Shown: positions 1 to 9,703 of the stretch, in pieces | How positions within the stretch are numbered: position 1 is the first letter of the stretch | How the letters are laid out: each line of letters opens with the position of its first letter | DNA from: Galeopsis tetrahit | Lineage: Eukaryota > Streptophyta > Magnoliopsida > Lamiales > Lamiaceae | Length of the DNA stretch: 64,000 bases | Direction of reading: 5' to 3' | Assembly (NCBI GenBank): GCA_963675135.1 | Contig: OY776125.1 | Span: forward strand, 28,010,565 to 28,074,564 | The notes under the pieces: model-generated | The model's input: the letters and a program-made list of their open reading frames with translations, nothing else | Told to the model about the DNA's origin: nothing | Database searches by the model: none | Translations under genes and position numbers: made by a program

Positions 1-132
1 AGTTTTGTTTGTCCCCCTCTCCCCAAAGAAAGAAATAGTGCCCGATTTAAGAAACGAGTGCTTAAAACCTATTGTTTTAAGATTATATATGAGTTAATGG
101 CTGATGAATTTGTAACACACGTGTTGATTTAG

Positions 133-628
133 TGAAGCAAGAGCTTAGAGACAAATTCTCAGGTGCAATGGAGGCATTCACTCGAAGGAATGGTTCTAGT
201 TCAGGCGTGCATGGAAATAGCTCGAGAAATGATGTACCATCTTCTAAAGACGTGGTGGGAAAAAATGAATCAAATTTCTTTTGATCCTTACTTTGATTAT
301 TTGACTATTTTATTTATCTCTAATTCACAAGTGTGCCTTGCTTATTGATTCCCAGCAAGTTGATTCTGAAAGGGCACGTCTTTCTCGGACTGGCAGTAGT
401 TCAAAGAGGGCAGTTGCATCGAACAGCAGGCCCAGCTCATCAGGTGAACCTAGCGATAACCGTATTAGCCGGCTGGGGTCAGGCAGCGCTCGGATATCAA
501 CCACTCAAAGATTACAACCCGGATTTGAGTCCAAATCCTCGTCTTTTACTCGTACTTCTGCTACAAGAGGTGTGCGAGATGAAACTCTTCGAAGCTTTGA
601 GCTCTTAACGCTTGGGAAAAGGAAATAA
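133..628 (+). CDS. Casein kinase 1-like protein, C-terminal exons (partial)
   Basis: These are the last two exons of a plant casein kinase 1-like (CKL) Ser/Thr kinase. The kinase domain lies upstream of the window and only the regulatory tail is seen. Exon 1 (about 133-254, acceptor AG at 131-132) encodes a segment with RDKFSGAMEAFTRRNGSSS, which matches the tail that follows the kinase domain in plant CKLs. The last exon (about 356-628, acceptor AG at 354-355) encodes a Ser/Arg-rich stretch with SSSKRAV, SRPSSSGEPS, LQPGFESKSSSF and a final FELLTLGKRK followed by TAA at 626-628, all typical of the family's C terminus. The exact donor (after 251 or 254) is uncertain. Recognition is by family memory; the plus strand and frame are clear. 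It looks intact and is the only ordinary conserved host gene in the window. Confidence 0.85.
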
Positions 629-1654
629 CAGGCCCACTATATCTCGTCCCCGTTTAATCGGGGGCCCAGTTAAGCCTTCTTCTGTTTGTGGCCATGGCCA
701 TGGCCATGGCCATGAATCCTCCTAGTGTGCAAGATACAACCATATTACTGGTAAGAGAAAAACGTTGATTTTCAGATGTTCTGAAAATTCTTCTGTTTAA
801 GTCTTAGTCTTCGCTTTATTTTTGCTTTAATGTATCGTGTATGTGAAAAAACCTGGGAAAGATGAATGTATTCTTATGTTTGTGACTCTGCTGTAATTTA
901 GATAACGTTCTATTCAGAACTGTGTTTACGTGAAACAATGTTGTAACTTGTTTGTTACAGAAAAAAAAAACACCTTTTTTTCTTTTCTGTTGTGTTTCTC
1001 TAATGGATTGTAGTATTAGTTATTTTTATTGAAAAATATTAGTTGTGTACAAGCATCGTGTATTTTTTAGATGAGGTTTTGTGTGAGATTGTCTTAGGAT
1101 TCCAATTCCGTATCCAAGTGATGCCCTGCCCATCCCTTGTCCATTCGACCGCTGCAGCAATCGGACGTGCACCCGTAGGTAGGTGGGCCTACGAATTGGT
1201 CGGCTGCTCGGAGTTGAAGTTGTAATTTATCCATTTATGTTCTTGATTAAAAATCGTTGAAACATTATCGCCTTCCACTAGAATTTCATTCACTTTTGAT
1301 GAACGGGATTAACAGAAATTTTCATAAACGGTTATGCTCGTGGACTTTGTGAGGGATATATTTTAAAATCAATTGAGGAAAATCAACAATGAAAAACTCA
1401 GCTGAGGTTAATCAAATGAGAAGACAGTTGAGGTTAAGTTCAGAAAAGTTGAGGTTGTATTGGTCACTTGAACAACCAAGGTTCATTGGAGAAGGTTCAG
1501 TGGTATTGTTCAGTTTTCCAAAATTCAGTGAAGTTGTCTTTTTGGTTATAGAATGATTTCTCAGTTGAATTATCATTCACTCGAGGGTGTCAAGCCATTT
1601 GAAAGTCAATTATAAGAGGAGAACAAGACAGTTGTGGAAGTTAGGTAGTTACCT
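629..1654. other. 3' UTR of the kinase gene and intergenic sequence
   Basis: The first few hundred bases are probably the 3' UTR of the casein kinase 1-like gene. A hexanucleotide repeat, GGCCAT about four times, sits at 690-713. A GC-richer stretch at 1090-1220 has a short open frame with no recognisable product. From about 1370 the sequence looks like a decayed LTR or other repeat. No gene can be supported. Confidence 0.5.
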
Positions 1655-2522
1655 AACCGAATTAGGATTTTCTAACTGCTTAGCGAATGGATCTTTAAAA
1701 AGACATAACTTTGAAACGGTTGGACTATTTCACACATGGTTTGTTGCAACATGAAGCTGATGTGTGACAAGCTAACTACCGGTGCAAATAACTGTTACTA
1801 TTTTGAAGGGAAAAACTATGATAAAATAGCCTTGAAGATCAACACAAATCAAGTTTATGATTCTCGTTCATATTCTGGTGTATATTGTGTTTCATTAGAT
1901 TGAATGTCAACTCTTTCTAAGGTTCAAGAGGTGTATCTTGTAACACAATCCATTCATAATAAAAAAGTTATTGATCGAACCACTTAAATTCGTGTGTGTT
2001 ATTTATATTTTCTAATTGCTCTATCTTTGTTCAGAGTTTCTTGAGAGTTTGACTTCAAAGCTCAAGTTATTTGATAGACTTAAATTTGACATGAGATCCG
2101 TTAGACAATATTACCGCTAATATTTATTTTAATGTGACTCATCTCATGTATGAAATAATCTCAATCACTTTTGTACAAATAAAATGTAGAAGGCTATTAG
2201 TCACGTCCACATATGAAATAACAATGATGCCCTTCAAAATCCCAAAATCTCAATTACGGTTCAAACAGTACATTATGCATTTTGTTCAAACGGGAGTGAT
2301 CATACATTCATGTTTGAGGGGGTGCTTAAAGTATTTTGCAATGCTGTAGTGACAGTGTGACACTCTAAAATGTAGTATTAAATTTATTTGTAATTTATCT
2401 ATATCTTGTATATCTATCTTTATTTCCCCTTCTTTTAATTTTTATTGTTATTTTTTTTTGTCTAACTTTTTTTAAAAACCATATCCTTTGTTTTCTGACG
2501 TTAAGTACTTAAGTATTGCATA

Positions 2523-2735
2523 CTCCTTCTGTTCCAGAAGTGTTTACACTACAAAATGGACACACTTATTCAGAAAAAAATGTAATGAACAGAGTGTTGA
2601 AAGATAATTTTGTAAATTTATATGAATAAAGTAAAGAGAGTGGTTGAAATAAAGATAAAAGTAATGATAAATATGTGAATTTTATGAGGATGAAGTTTCA
2701 TTTTTACGAATAAATAAATAGTGCAAACAATTATA
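2523..2735. mobile_element. Degenerate Stowaway-like MITE
   Basis: It starts with the TIR-like CTCCTTCTGTTCC after TA and ends with GTGCAAACAATT. It is related to the better preserved element at 49614-49885, sharing a body of the type 'gtgttgaaagataattttgt'. The right TIR is lost. It is absent from the equivalent place in the second block. Confidence 0.6.
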
Positions 2736-3950
2736 TTTATTATTTATAATTTTATATTAACTCTTGAAATCCTTAAATTTAATTTATATTTTATAATCTA
2801 ATTAAACACGCAATCCGGCATTCGTTCTAATTTGTTGCTGTTTTTGAATCTTTTGATTGTCATCTCCCATTTCAATTACCTCTCACTTCAGATTACAATG
2901 ATTTCGCATTCAGAGATGTAGGTTCTCATCGCGAGGCCTCTATTCGTCTTTCAAAGAAGTTTCAGATAATGAAAACGTTGGAATGGTCGTTCTTTTTATT
3001 CTCCATTTCTTGAAATTGAGTTTAATTTTTTGGATAGATCAGTATTATCGGATATGATTATATGAATACGAGGATGTTGTATACATAGTGTTGGGCTACG
3101 TGTTCGTGATGAAAGAGAGGATGAGGTACGTATATAATATGTTATACAATGTGCATAAAATACTAATTAGCAGAAGGCTCTAACAATTGTTTTGATGAAT
3201 TGCGAGATGTTTCTCGAGAAAGGCATAAAACACTCTAGGAATGAACGTATATCACTGTATTGCCTGGTTTGCTGATCTGAGTTTCTAGGTTTCAGTATAA
3301 TTTTTAACTTGTTGATGTCACTGCATTTTGTCAAAGAAAAATGGATGGCATGAAAAAATGAAAAATACTGGAAGAATTTAAGTCAGTAGCAAAAGTTTAT
3401 CCCTGGATTGTGAAATCTGGCACTTGATTTGCATTACTGGACCTCATTTTCCAAACAAAACAGTTATGTGAGGAATTGGGCTCAGAACTGATAATTAAAT
3501 GTTCTAGTTCCAATTTAGCAGAAAATCTTGACATTCCAATTCATATTGGAGCCTATGAGTAACTGCACCTATGAGATTGCTATTTCTAGTTGCTTATATT
3601 CCTTCATATTTAGTGGATGCTATTTGGTAAAACTAATGAATGAAATGCTGATACATTGCGCCAGTACTTTTCATACAGTACATGATCTATGTACACCCTC
3701 TTTACATGAAAAGCCCACGAGTTATTTGAATAATGATTTCTGAATAACTTTTGCTCTGTTTTCTGCTTCTTGAGTTAGTATTTCATCTCTTATTTGTGTT
3801 TCTGCATTTTTGTTAAATATCTCCTTGTACTCACTTGGAAAGCCTTTCACTGTTTATTGTTCAACCTGAGAACAGATTGTGTCCACCTGCATCTTTTTTT
3901 CTTTTCTTTTTGCTCATCTTATAACCAGCCTCTGCACTCGGACTTCTGAC

Positions 3951-5485
3951 AGAAAGATATGAATATTTGGAGTATTTATCACCAGTTTTGTGGGAAGCTC
4001 TGAGATTCATTTTGTGTTTGTTTTTTGGGCTCTACACGTTTGAGAGAAATTATGAAAATTAAAGTGTGTGATATTGGAAAAGGAAAATATGAGAGGCAAA
4101 GTAGGCATTATAGATTTGGATTGTGGTGTACTTTGAAATCCACCCCTACAGTCCTCTGAAACAAACAGGTATGGAGATTTCAAATGTAGACTCTTCCTTT
4201 GTAAGTGGCAAACAAACGCAGCAGAAATTTCAGTCTCATCGCAATTGGCTGATGGCCAGTAGCTGTGGCTTTGAAGATTTTAACTGTCGGAAATTTAATG
4301 GACCTCATCCTGTGTGACTAAGCATTCAAGTTCTGTTAGACATGTAACTGATGCATTACTAAAACAACTTTTAGTAAATAAGTACAAAAATATTCATTAT
4401 ATATACCCATCGCTACATTTCTGTACATGGAAATATCGACTGTTTACTGATTATTGCATATATTAATAATTTTTATTTGATATTGGCCCTTCATAGAGAA
4501 GTTAAAAGGGCAATGGCTCGTTTAAACCGAAAAAAACAAGGATTAGGCTAGCTTTTCCTAGCCCGTTTAAATCTGGGTCGTCTTGGCCTGGACTGTTATT
4601 GGCTATATTCTTTAAAAAATACAGTATTTGTATTTAATTACTGGACTAGAACATTATTATATATGCATTAATGAATTTTAATTGTTGTATTTTCCAATGA
4701 TCCCTTCCGCCATGGTTGCATTAAATCTCTTTTTCTATTAATTTTCTTGGTGGGCCTTGTGATGTAGCATTGCATTGTAGATTGAGAGCACAGAATAGTC
4801 AAAATCATAACCTAGATTCTAGATTTCCAGAACCAGGTTATGAGTTCACATTGAGGGTTTCGTAATTTGTGAATATAATGTGGTAAATGCTCTTCGCTGA
4901 AATAAAACTATCACAGTAGGCCTTGATTTCCATGTAATTAAGTGTTTTGTCCTTTTGGCTGTAGAGATAAATTTCTGCCTTTTCAGAGTAAAGCTATTGT
5001 AATAACTTTATTTTCTGCACTAATAAGTAATTTTGCATGGATGCACAATTTCCAGTATTTGCCGTTTTTCCTTTCAATTTCAAAAAGATTCGCTGTTGGG
5101 TTAAGATCGTAAGATAAATACAATTGATGCTACTTTTCATTTAATTCAACTTTGGATTTTGTAATAATTACTTTAATCTGAGCACTTATTATCAGCAAGT
5201 ATAGATGTGCATCTGAATAGCCTGCCAGTTTCTTTTATAAATTTAGCGTTTCCTGGCAGAGTGGCAGAGCTATTACACAGCCTTCCTTTCTTCTATAAAT
5301 TTAGTGTTTCCTGGCAAAGCTATTGCACAGCCTTCCTTTCTTCTACCGATCCCCTCTTCATTTCTAGGTATCCTTTGTTTGCAATAAATCCTGTCTCCGT
5401 AGTTCTTTTGCTTCTTTCCGTATCAGCCTTAGAAATTTGGGTTTATTTGCAAATCTATTACAAAATATATATACAAGTATACAAC
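3951..5485 (+). other. Conserved upstream region (5' UTR or intron) of ZF-A
   Basis: This region is kept almost unchanged in the second block (about 58190-59716), and a related version lies upstream of ZF-B (about 7990-9106) and ZF-E. It holds a short open frame at 4123-4317 ending CGFEDFNCRKFNGPHPV that recurs in diverged form upstream of ZF-E (62347-62562). Coding use is unproven; it may be 5' UTR or intron sequence. At about 5222-5345 a stretch of roughly 58 bp is tandemly duplicated (the two copies read CTATAAATTTAGTGTTTCC or close to it). A likely splice acceptor, TTCATTTCTAG, ends at about 5368, about 118 bases before the start codon. Confidence 0.5.
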
Positions 5486-6202
5486 ATGTGTAGGCGTAAG
5501 CTAAATTCTGATTACCAAAATGTAGATCAATCTGAAAATCAGGGAAGACAATCAAGATCATCTCGCCAAACACCAATTGCATGTATCGTGTGTGACATGG
5601 TTTTATTTAATAATGTTAACCTTGTGTTGCACTTTTTTGAGTGTCACCACAGAGGTGAAAACTCAATCCCGGGGAAACACGGCAGAGGTCTAGGATTTTT
5701 GTGCAGTAGGAGCCCTTATTTTTCTCCTTACGTGGAGAGGACGAATGCAGCTCATCATACATCTCAAAGGGTGAATAACTGCTTCAGGCCTTCCCCTTGT
5801 CCTGTTTCTTCTGCAACACCAGATCTTGCGCCAAGAGAAGCTAATCCTTTTGGTGTGCCTGTGCTGAATTCCATGCCACCAATGATCTCATCTTCTGGTG
5901 CTCGATTCAATGTGCCGCAGCCAATCCATCGTCCAGTGATGATTGGCACGAGCCTTTATGGCTCTACTTCATCATCCACCCATCCCATGTACTCCCAATT
6001 AGGTCCAAGAACCTTTTCTTATGGCCCGAAAGCAGCTCCTGACTTACGTTTACGGGAGCAGAATGCCATACAGGCACGTGTTCCCAATCCTAGGATTCCC
6101 CACAACAATCAGCGCAGAGAGCCCGTGCCGATTGTCTTAACTGATAGTGAGGAGGAGGTCAACAGCAGCGCTGAAGAGATAGACTTGACGTTGAGGATTT
6201 AA
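5486..6202 (+). CDS. ZF-A: single C2H2 zinc-finger protein with SIM-like and EAR-like motifs
   Basis: This is a 238-residue protein of unknown name, probably a nuclear transcriptional repressor. The start is the ATG at 5486; the open frame runs further upstream but contains no other ATG. One C2H2 finger lies at residues 33-54 (C33, C36, H49, H54; spacing C-x2-C-x12-H-x4-H) with core CIVCDMVLFNNVNLVLH. It lacks the QALGGH motif of SUPERMAN/ZAT-type plant fingers. The middle is Pro/Ser-rich. Near the C terminus, PIVLTDSEEE looks like a SUMO-interacting motif followed by acidic and CK2-type residues. The protein ends EEIDLTLRI, an LxLxL-like EAR motif with the last Leu changed to Ile. Compared with ZF-B it has an extra roughly 46-residue Ser/Tyr-rich segment (about 5920-6057) and about 190 bases inserted just before the ATG. 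Finger and EAR assignments are family knowledge; repression and SUMO binding are inferred. Confidence 0.8.
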   Translation: MCRRKLNSDYQNVDQSENQGRQSRSSRQTPIACIVCDMVLFNNVNLVLHFFECHHRGENSIPGKHGRGLGFLCSRSPYFSPYVERTNAAHHTSQRVNNCFRPSPCPVSSATPDLAPREANPFGVPVLNSMPPMISSSGARFNVPQPIHRPVMIGTSLYGSTSSSTHPMYSQLGPRTFSYGPKAAPDLRLREQNAIQARVPNPRIPHNNQRREPVPIVLTDSEEEVNSSAEEIDLTLRI

Positions 6203-9106
6203 AAGACTCATTAATTGCTCTTTATGTTATTGTAGCTCCATGAACTTGCTTTATGTTATTGTAACTCCATCAGTAGATTTGTAGTGGCCGGTTTATTATT
6301 TAATGTTGTACTGCTAATGAATGAATTTTTTTCACCTTAATTAATGGCCAATTGGATTTGAATGTAGAAAATGCAGTCTCTTCCTTGTATGGTTTTGGAG
6401 AGGAATATGAAGTAAAAGTTTGTACAATGTTGTTTATGAAAATTATATGTAAAAGGGGATTTTAATTATTTCTAGTGGTTGATTTTAGTTAGTGTGGAAA
6501 TTGTTTTTTTCCTTATGTCTCTGCATAAGTAAATCATTAATTCAACACTTATATGTGTATGAATGGATAACAGTGGTTATGAAATTTGAACCACGCACTA
6601 GCCCGGTCATTTCTAGGCACTGTAAAATTACACTTATATAAACTCCACATGACTTGCATTAGCAGGCCAAGAAAGCCATTAATTTAAGAAAATACTTTTC
6701 TTAGTAAAAAAATTTGTCTTCTGGTGATGGTTTTACGAACAGTTGATGACCAGTTGAATGTAGGCAGTGTTTGCAAACACAACAAACTGCTTCCAGAATC
6801 ACTTATTTTCAAAGCTTCCTCTCACAGATTTTGAATAAAAAATGATTCTAGAAGCTGTTAGTTGTGTTTGCAAATACCCCAGTATTCTCCAGATGTGATG
6901 ACAGGAAGGGTGGGCCCATGGCCCCTCTAAGTGTGGGGATAGTCCTTGTTTATGTTTGTGGCACAGTTTGTATTGGAGTGAAGTGATATTCAGTTGGATC
7001 ATTGATTGCAAGGGCTTTGGTGAATTCTCAGTTAGCTCGGGGAACACTGTGTTCCTTCATTTGTGGGCTCTACTTGGTGATTGGTTATGATATCCTACTA
7101 TGATATACTCGGGGAACAGACCTGCACTTGAAAGTATTGTAAATGTCATTCACACTACACGAAAATTTAAATTTGAGTCCTATGTTTCCATTACTATATC
7201 ATTTCTCTGCAGATTGATTTACCATGGAGTATACAACTGATTGTCCTGCTCAAAGGCTCTATACAGGGGAGAATTCCTCTTATAAAAAAAATCAATAATA
7301 ATAATAGATGAGACATTTTTACCTTTTTTGGGTCTCTCGTGTCACTTTCCATCTTCTGTAAAAACTGATTATATTCATATCATTAACATTTGACTTGCTT
7401 GTTGTCAAGTCGAGTTGTAATATAGGTTAATAATAATGTCTTCCGATATTGAATTTCATCTGTGTGATGGTTGCATCTGTAGTACCTGCATTTCTTCATA
7501 TGAATTAGGCACAGTTGGGAAGAGCTACTGAGAAAATGAGCTGATCAGCCCTGACACCTGAAAAAGGAATAGAATTTGGATGACTCTTGAAAGCATCACT
7601 TCCCTTCACTGGACGGTGATTTGTTCGAAATCCCATGATTTTAGTAGGTTTTGCAACTCTTAATGCCAAATGACTGTCATGTAGTCTTGAACTTGAGCTG
7701 GCTAAACTTTTTCTTTAATATAGTCTGTTCCTTGTATTTCCATCTGTTCCTATGGTGCTGTCATATTTTCATGGAAATAGCTACTTCTCTTTGTCTGATA
7801 AATATAAAGCAGACACCTTCAGATTAGTATCGGATTGTGTATTGCTTCATGGTAATAGCTACTTTTCTTCAACATATTCATAGCTTAGGATGGGGAATCC
7901 TTTAGTAGCAAAAAGGTGATTTTGGATTTGTGAGTAATTTTGATTGTTAGGATGTAGTAGTGTAAGATAGTGAAAATGTAGGTGACAGTCAGATTATTAT
8001 ATTGTGAAAAGGAAAAGTATGAGTGTCTAAGTAGGCATTAGAGACTAGGGTTGTGGCGGCGTACGTTGAAATCTACCCTTACAATCCTCCAAAATGAACA
8101 GGTATGGAGATTTGGAATGTAAAATCTTCCTTTGTAAGTGGCCAACTAACACCAAAACCTGTCTGTGTTCCTGCTCCCGTTTTCTAACACAGCATATTAT
8201 TACAAAATATTGTGAATTATCAGTGTCATCGCAATTTGGTTGATGGCCAATGGCTGTGGCTTTGAAGATCTTAACTGCTGTACGTTTAATGGACATCAAA
8301 CTGTGTGACAAAGCATTCATGTTCTCTTAGACATGTAGTTGATGCATTACTAAAACAACTTTTAGTAAATAAGTACAGAGATTTTTATCAAAAGATACAT
8401 TTCTGGACATATAAATATCGACTGTTTATGGATTAATGCCAACATTAATATTTTTTATTTGATATTGGCCCTTCACAGAGATGTTAAAAGGGAAATCTGG
8501 GTTTTTTGGCCCAGACAGTTTTTGGCTAATATGATTTAAAAATTACCGTATATTTATTAAATTACTGGACTAGAAGTCTAGAACATTATGAAATATGTTT
8601 CATGAATTTTAATTCTTGTAGTTTCCAATTATCTCTTTAAATCTCTTTCTCTCTTTTTCTTTTTTCTTTTTTTTTTTGTTGGGCCTTGTGTGCTGTTGCA
8701 TTGCATTGTAGATTGAGAGCACAGAATAGTAAAAATCACAATCTAGATTCTAGATTTCCAGAACTAGGTTTTCAAGTTCACATTGAGATTTTCGTAATTT
8801 GAGGATATAATGAGGTAAATGCTCTTCGCTGAAATAAAACTATTGCAGTAGGTCTTGATTCGTTGAAAAAGATTTGAGGATATAATGGATGCACAATTTC
8901 CGATATTTGACATTTTTCTTTTCAATTAAAAAGATTCGGTGATAGATAACATAAATACAATCAATGCTAACTTTTCATTCAACTTTATATTTTGTAATAA
9001 TTACTTTAAATCTGAGCACTTATTATCTGCAACTACAGATGTGCATCTGATTAGCCTGCCAGTTTCTCCTATAAATTAGTGTTCCCTGGCAGAGCTATTG
9101 CACAAC
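6203..9106. other. Intergenic between ZF-A and ZF-B; paralogous flanks, no other gene seen
   Basis: The 3' flank of ZF-A (about 6203-7920) is related to the 3' flank of ZF-B (about 9704-11580). Shared landmarks include TAGCAGGCCAAGAAAGCCATT at about 6660 and its counterpart near 10170. The second half (about 7990-9106) is the upstream region of ZF-B and matches the region upstream of ZF-A. The two genes therefore arose by tandem duplication of a roughly 4-kb unit. Short open frames here show no family features. Confidence 0.6.
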
Positions 9107-9703
9107 ATGTCTCAGCGTATGCTAAATTCTGTATACCAAAATGTGGGACAATCTGAAAATGAGGGAAGGCATTCAAGATCTCACACAACACCAATCGCAT
9201 GCATTGTATGTGATGAGGTTTTCTATGATAACGTTAGGCTTGTGTTGCACTTTCTTGAGTGCCATCGCAGATGCGAAAACTCAACCCCTGGGCAAAACGG
9301 CGGAGATCTAGCATCTTTGCGAGGTCGAAGCCATTTATCTTTGAGCCGGTCACCATTTCCTTCTGTGGAGAGGACATATGCAGCTCATCATACATCATCT
9401 GCATCTCCTATAGTGAATAACTGCCTTAGGCCTTCCCCTTGGCCTGTTTCTTCTGAAACAGTAGTTCTTGCACCAACAGGTGCTAATCCTTTTGTTGTGC
9501 ATGTGCTGAATTCCATGCCACCAATGATCTCATCTGTTGGTGCTCAATTCAGTGTGCCGCAGAATGCTGTACAGGCACGTGTTCCCAATCCTAGGATTCC
9601 CCACAACAATCAGCGCAGAGAGCCCATGCCGATTGTCTTAACTGATAGTGAGGAGGAGGTCAACAACAGCGCTGAAGAGATAGACTTGACGTTGAGACTT
9701 TAA
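9107..9703 (+). CDS. ZF-B: single C2H2 zinc-finger protein with SIM-like and EAR motifs
   Basis: This is a 198-residue paralogue of ZF-A. The start chosen is ATG 9107 (MSQRMLNSVYQ), which aligns with the ZF-A start; upstream in-frame sequence has no ATG. The finger is CIVCDEVFYDNVRLVLHFLECH, with C-x2-C-x12-H-x4-H spacing near residues 33-54. A Ser/Pro-rich linker follows. The C terminus carries PIVLTDSEEE (SIM-like, with S-E-E-E suiting CK2) and ends EIDLTLRL, a full LxLxL EAR motif. The roughly 46-residue insert of ZF-A is missing; VPQ runs directly into NAVQARV. The frame is intact. The likely role is a nuclear repressor recruiting TOPLESS-type corepressors through the EAR motif, which is inferred from the motif only. 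Confidence 0.8.
   Translation: MSQRMLNSVYQNVGQSENEGRHSRSHTTPIACIVCDEVFYDNVRLVLHFLECHRRCENSTPGQNGGDLASLRGRSHLSLSRSPFPSVERTYAAHHTSSASPIVNNCLRPSPWPVSSETVVLAPTGANPFVVHVLNSMPPMISSVGAQFSVPQNAVQARVPNPRIPHNNQRREPMPIVLTDSEEEVNNSAEEIDLTLRL

Noticed and set aside
5207..5485. N-terminal extension of ZF-A with hydrophobic stretches
   Set aside because: The extended frame has no ATG before 5486; the first methionine would need a GTG start, not used here. The region also lacks a coding counterpart in ZF-B/E.
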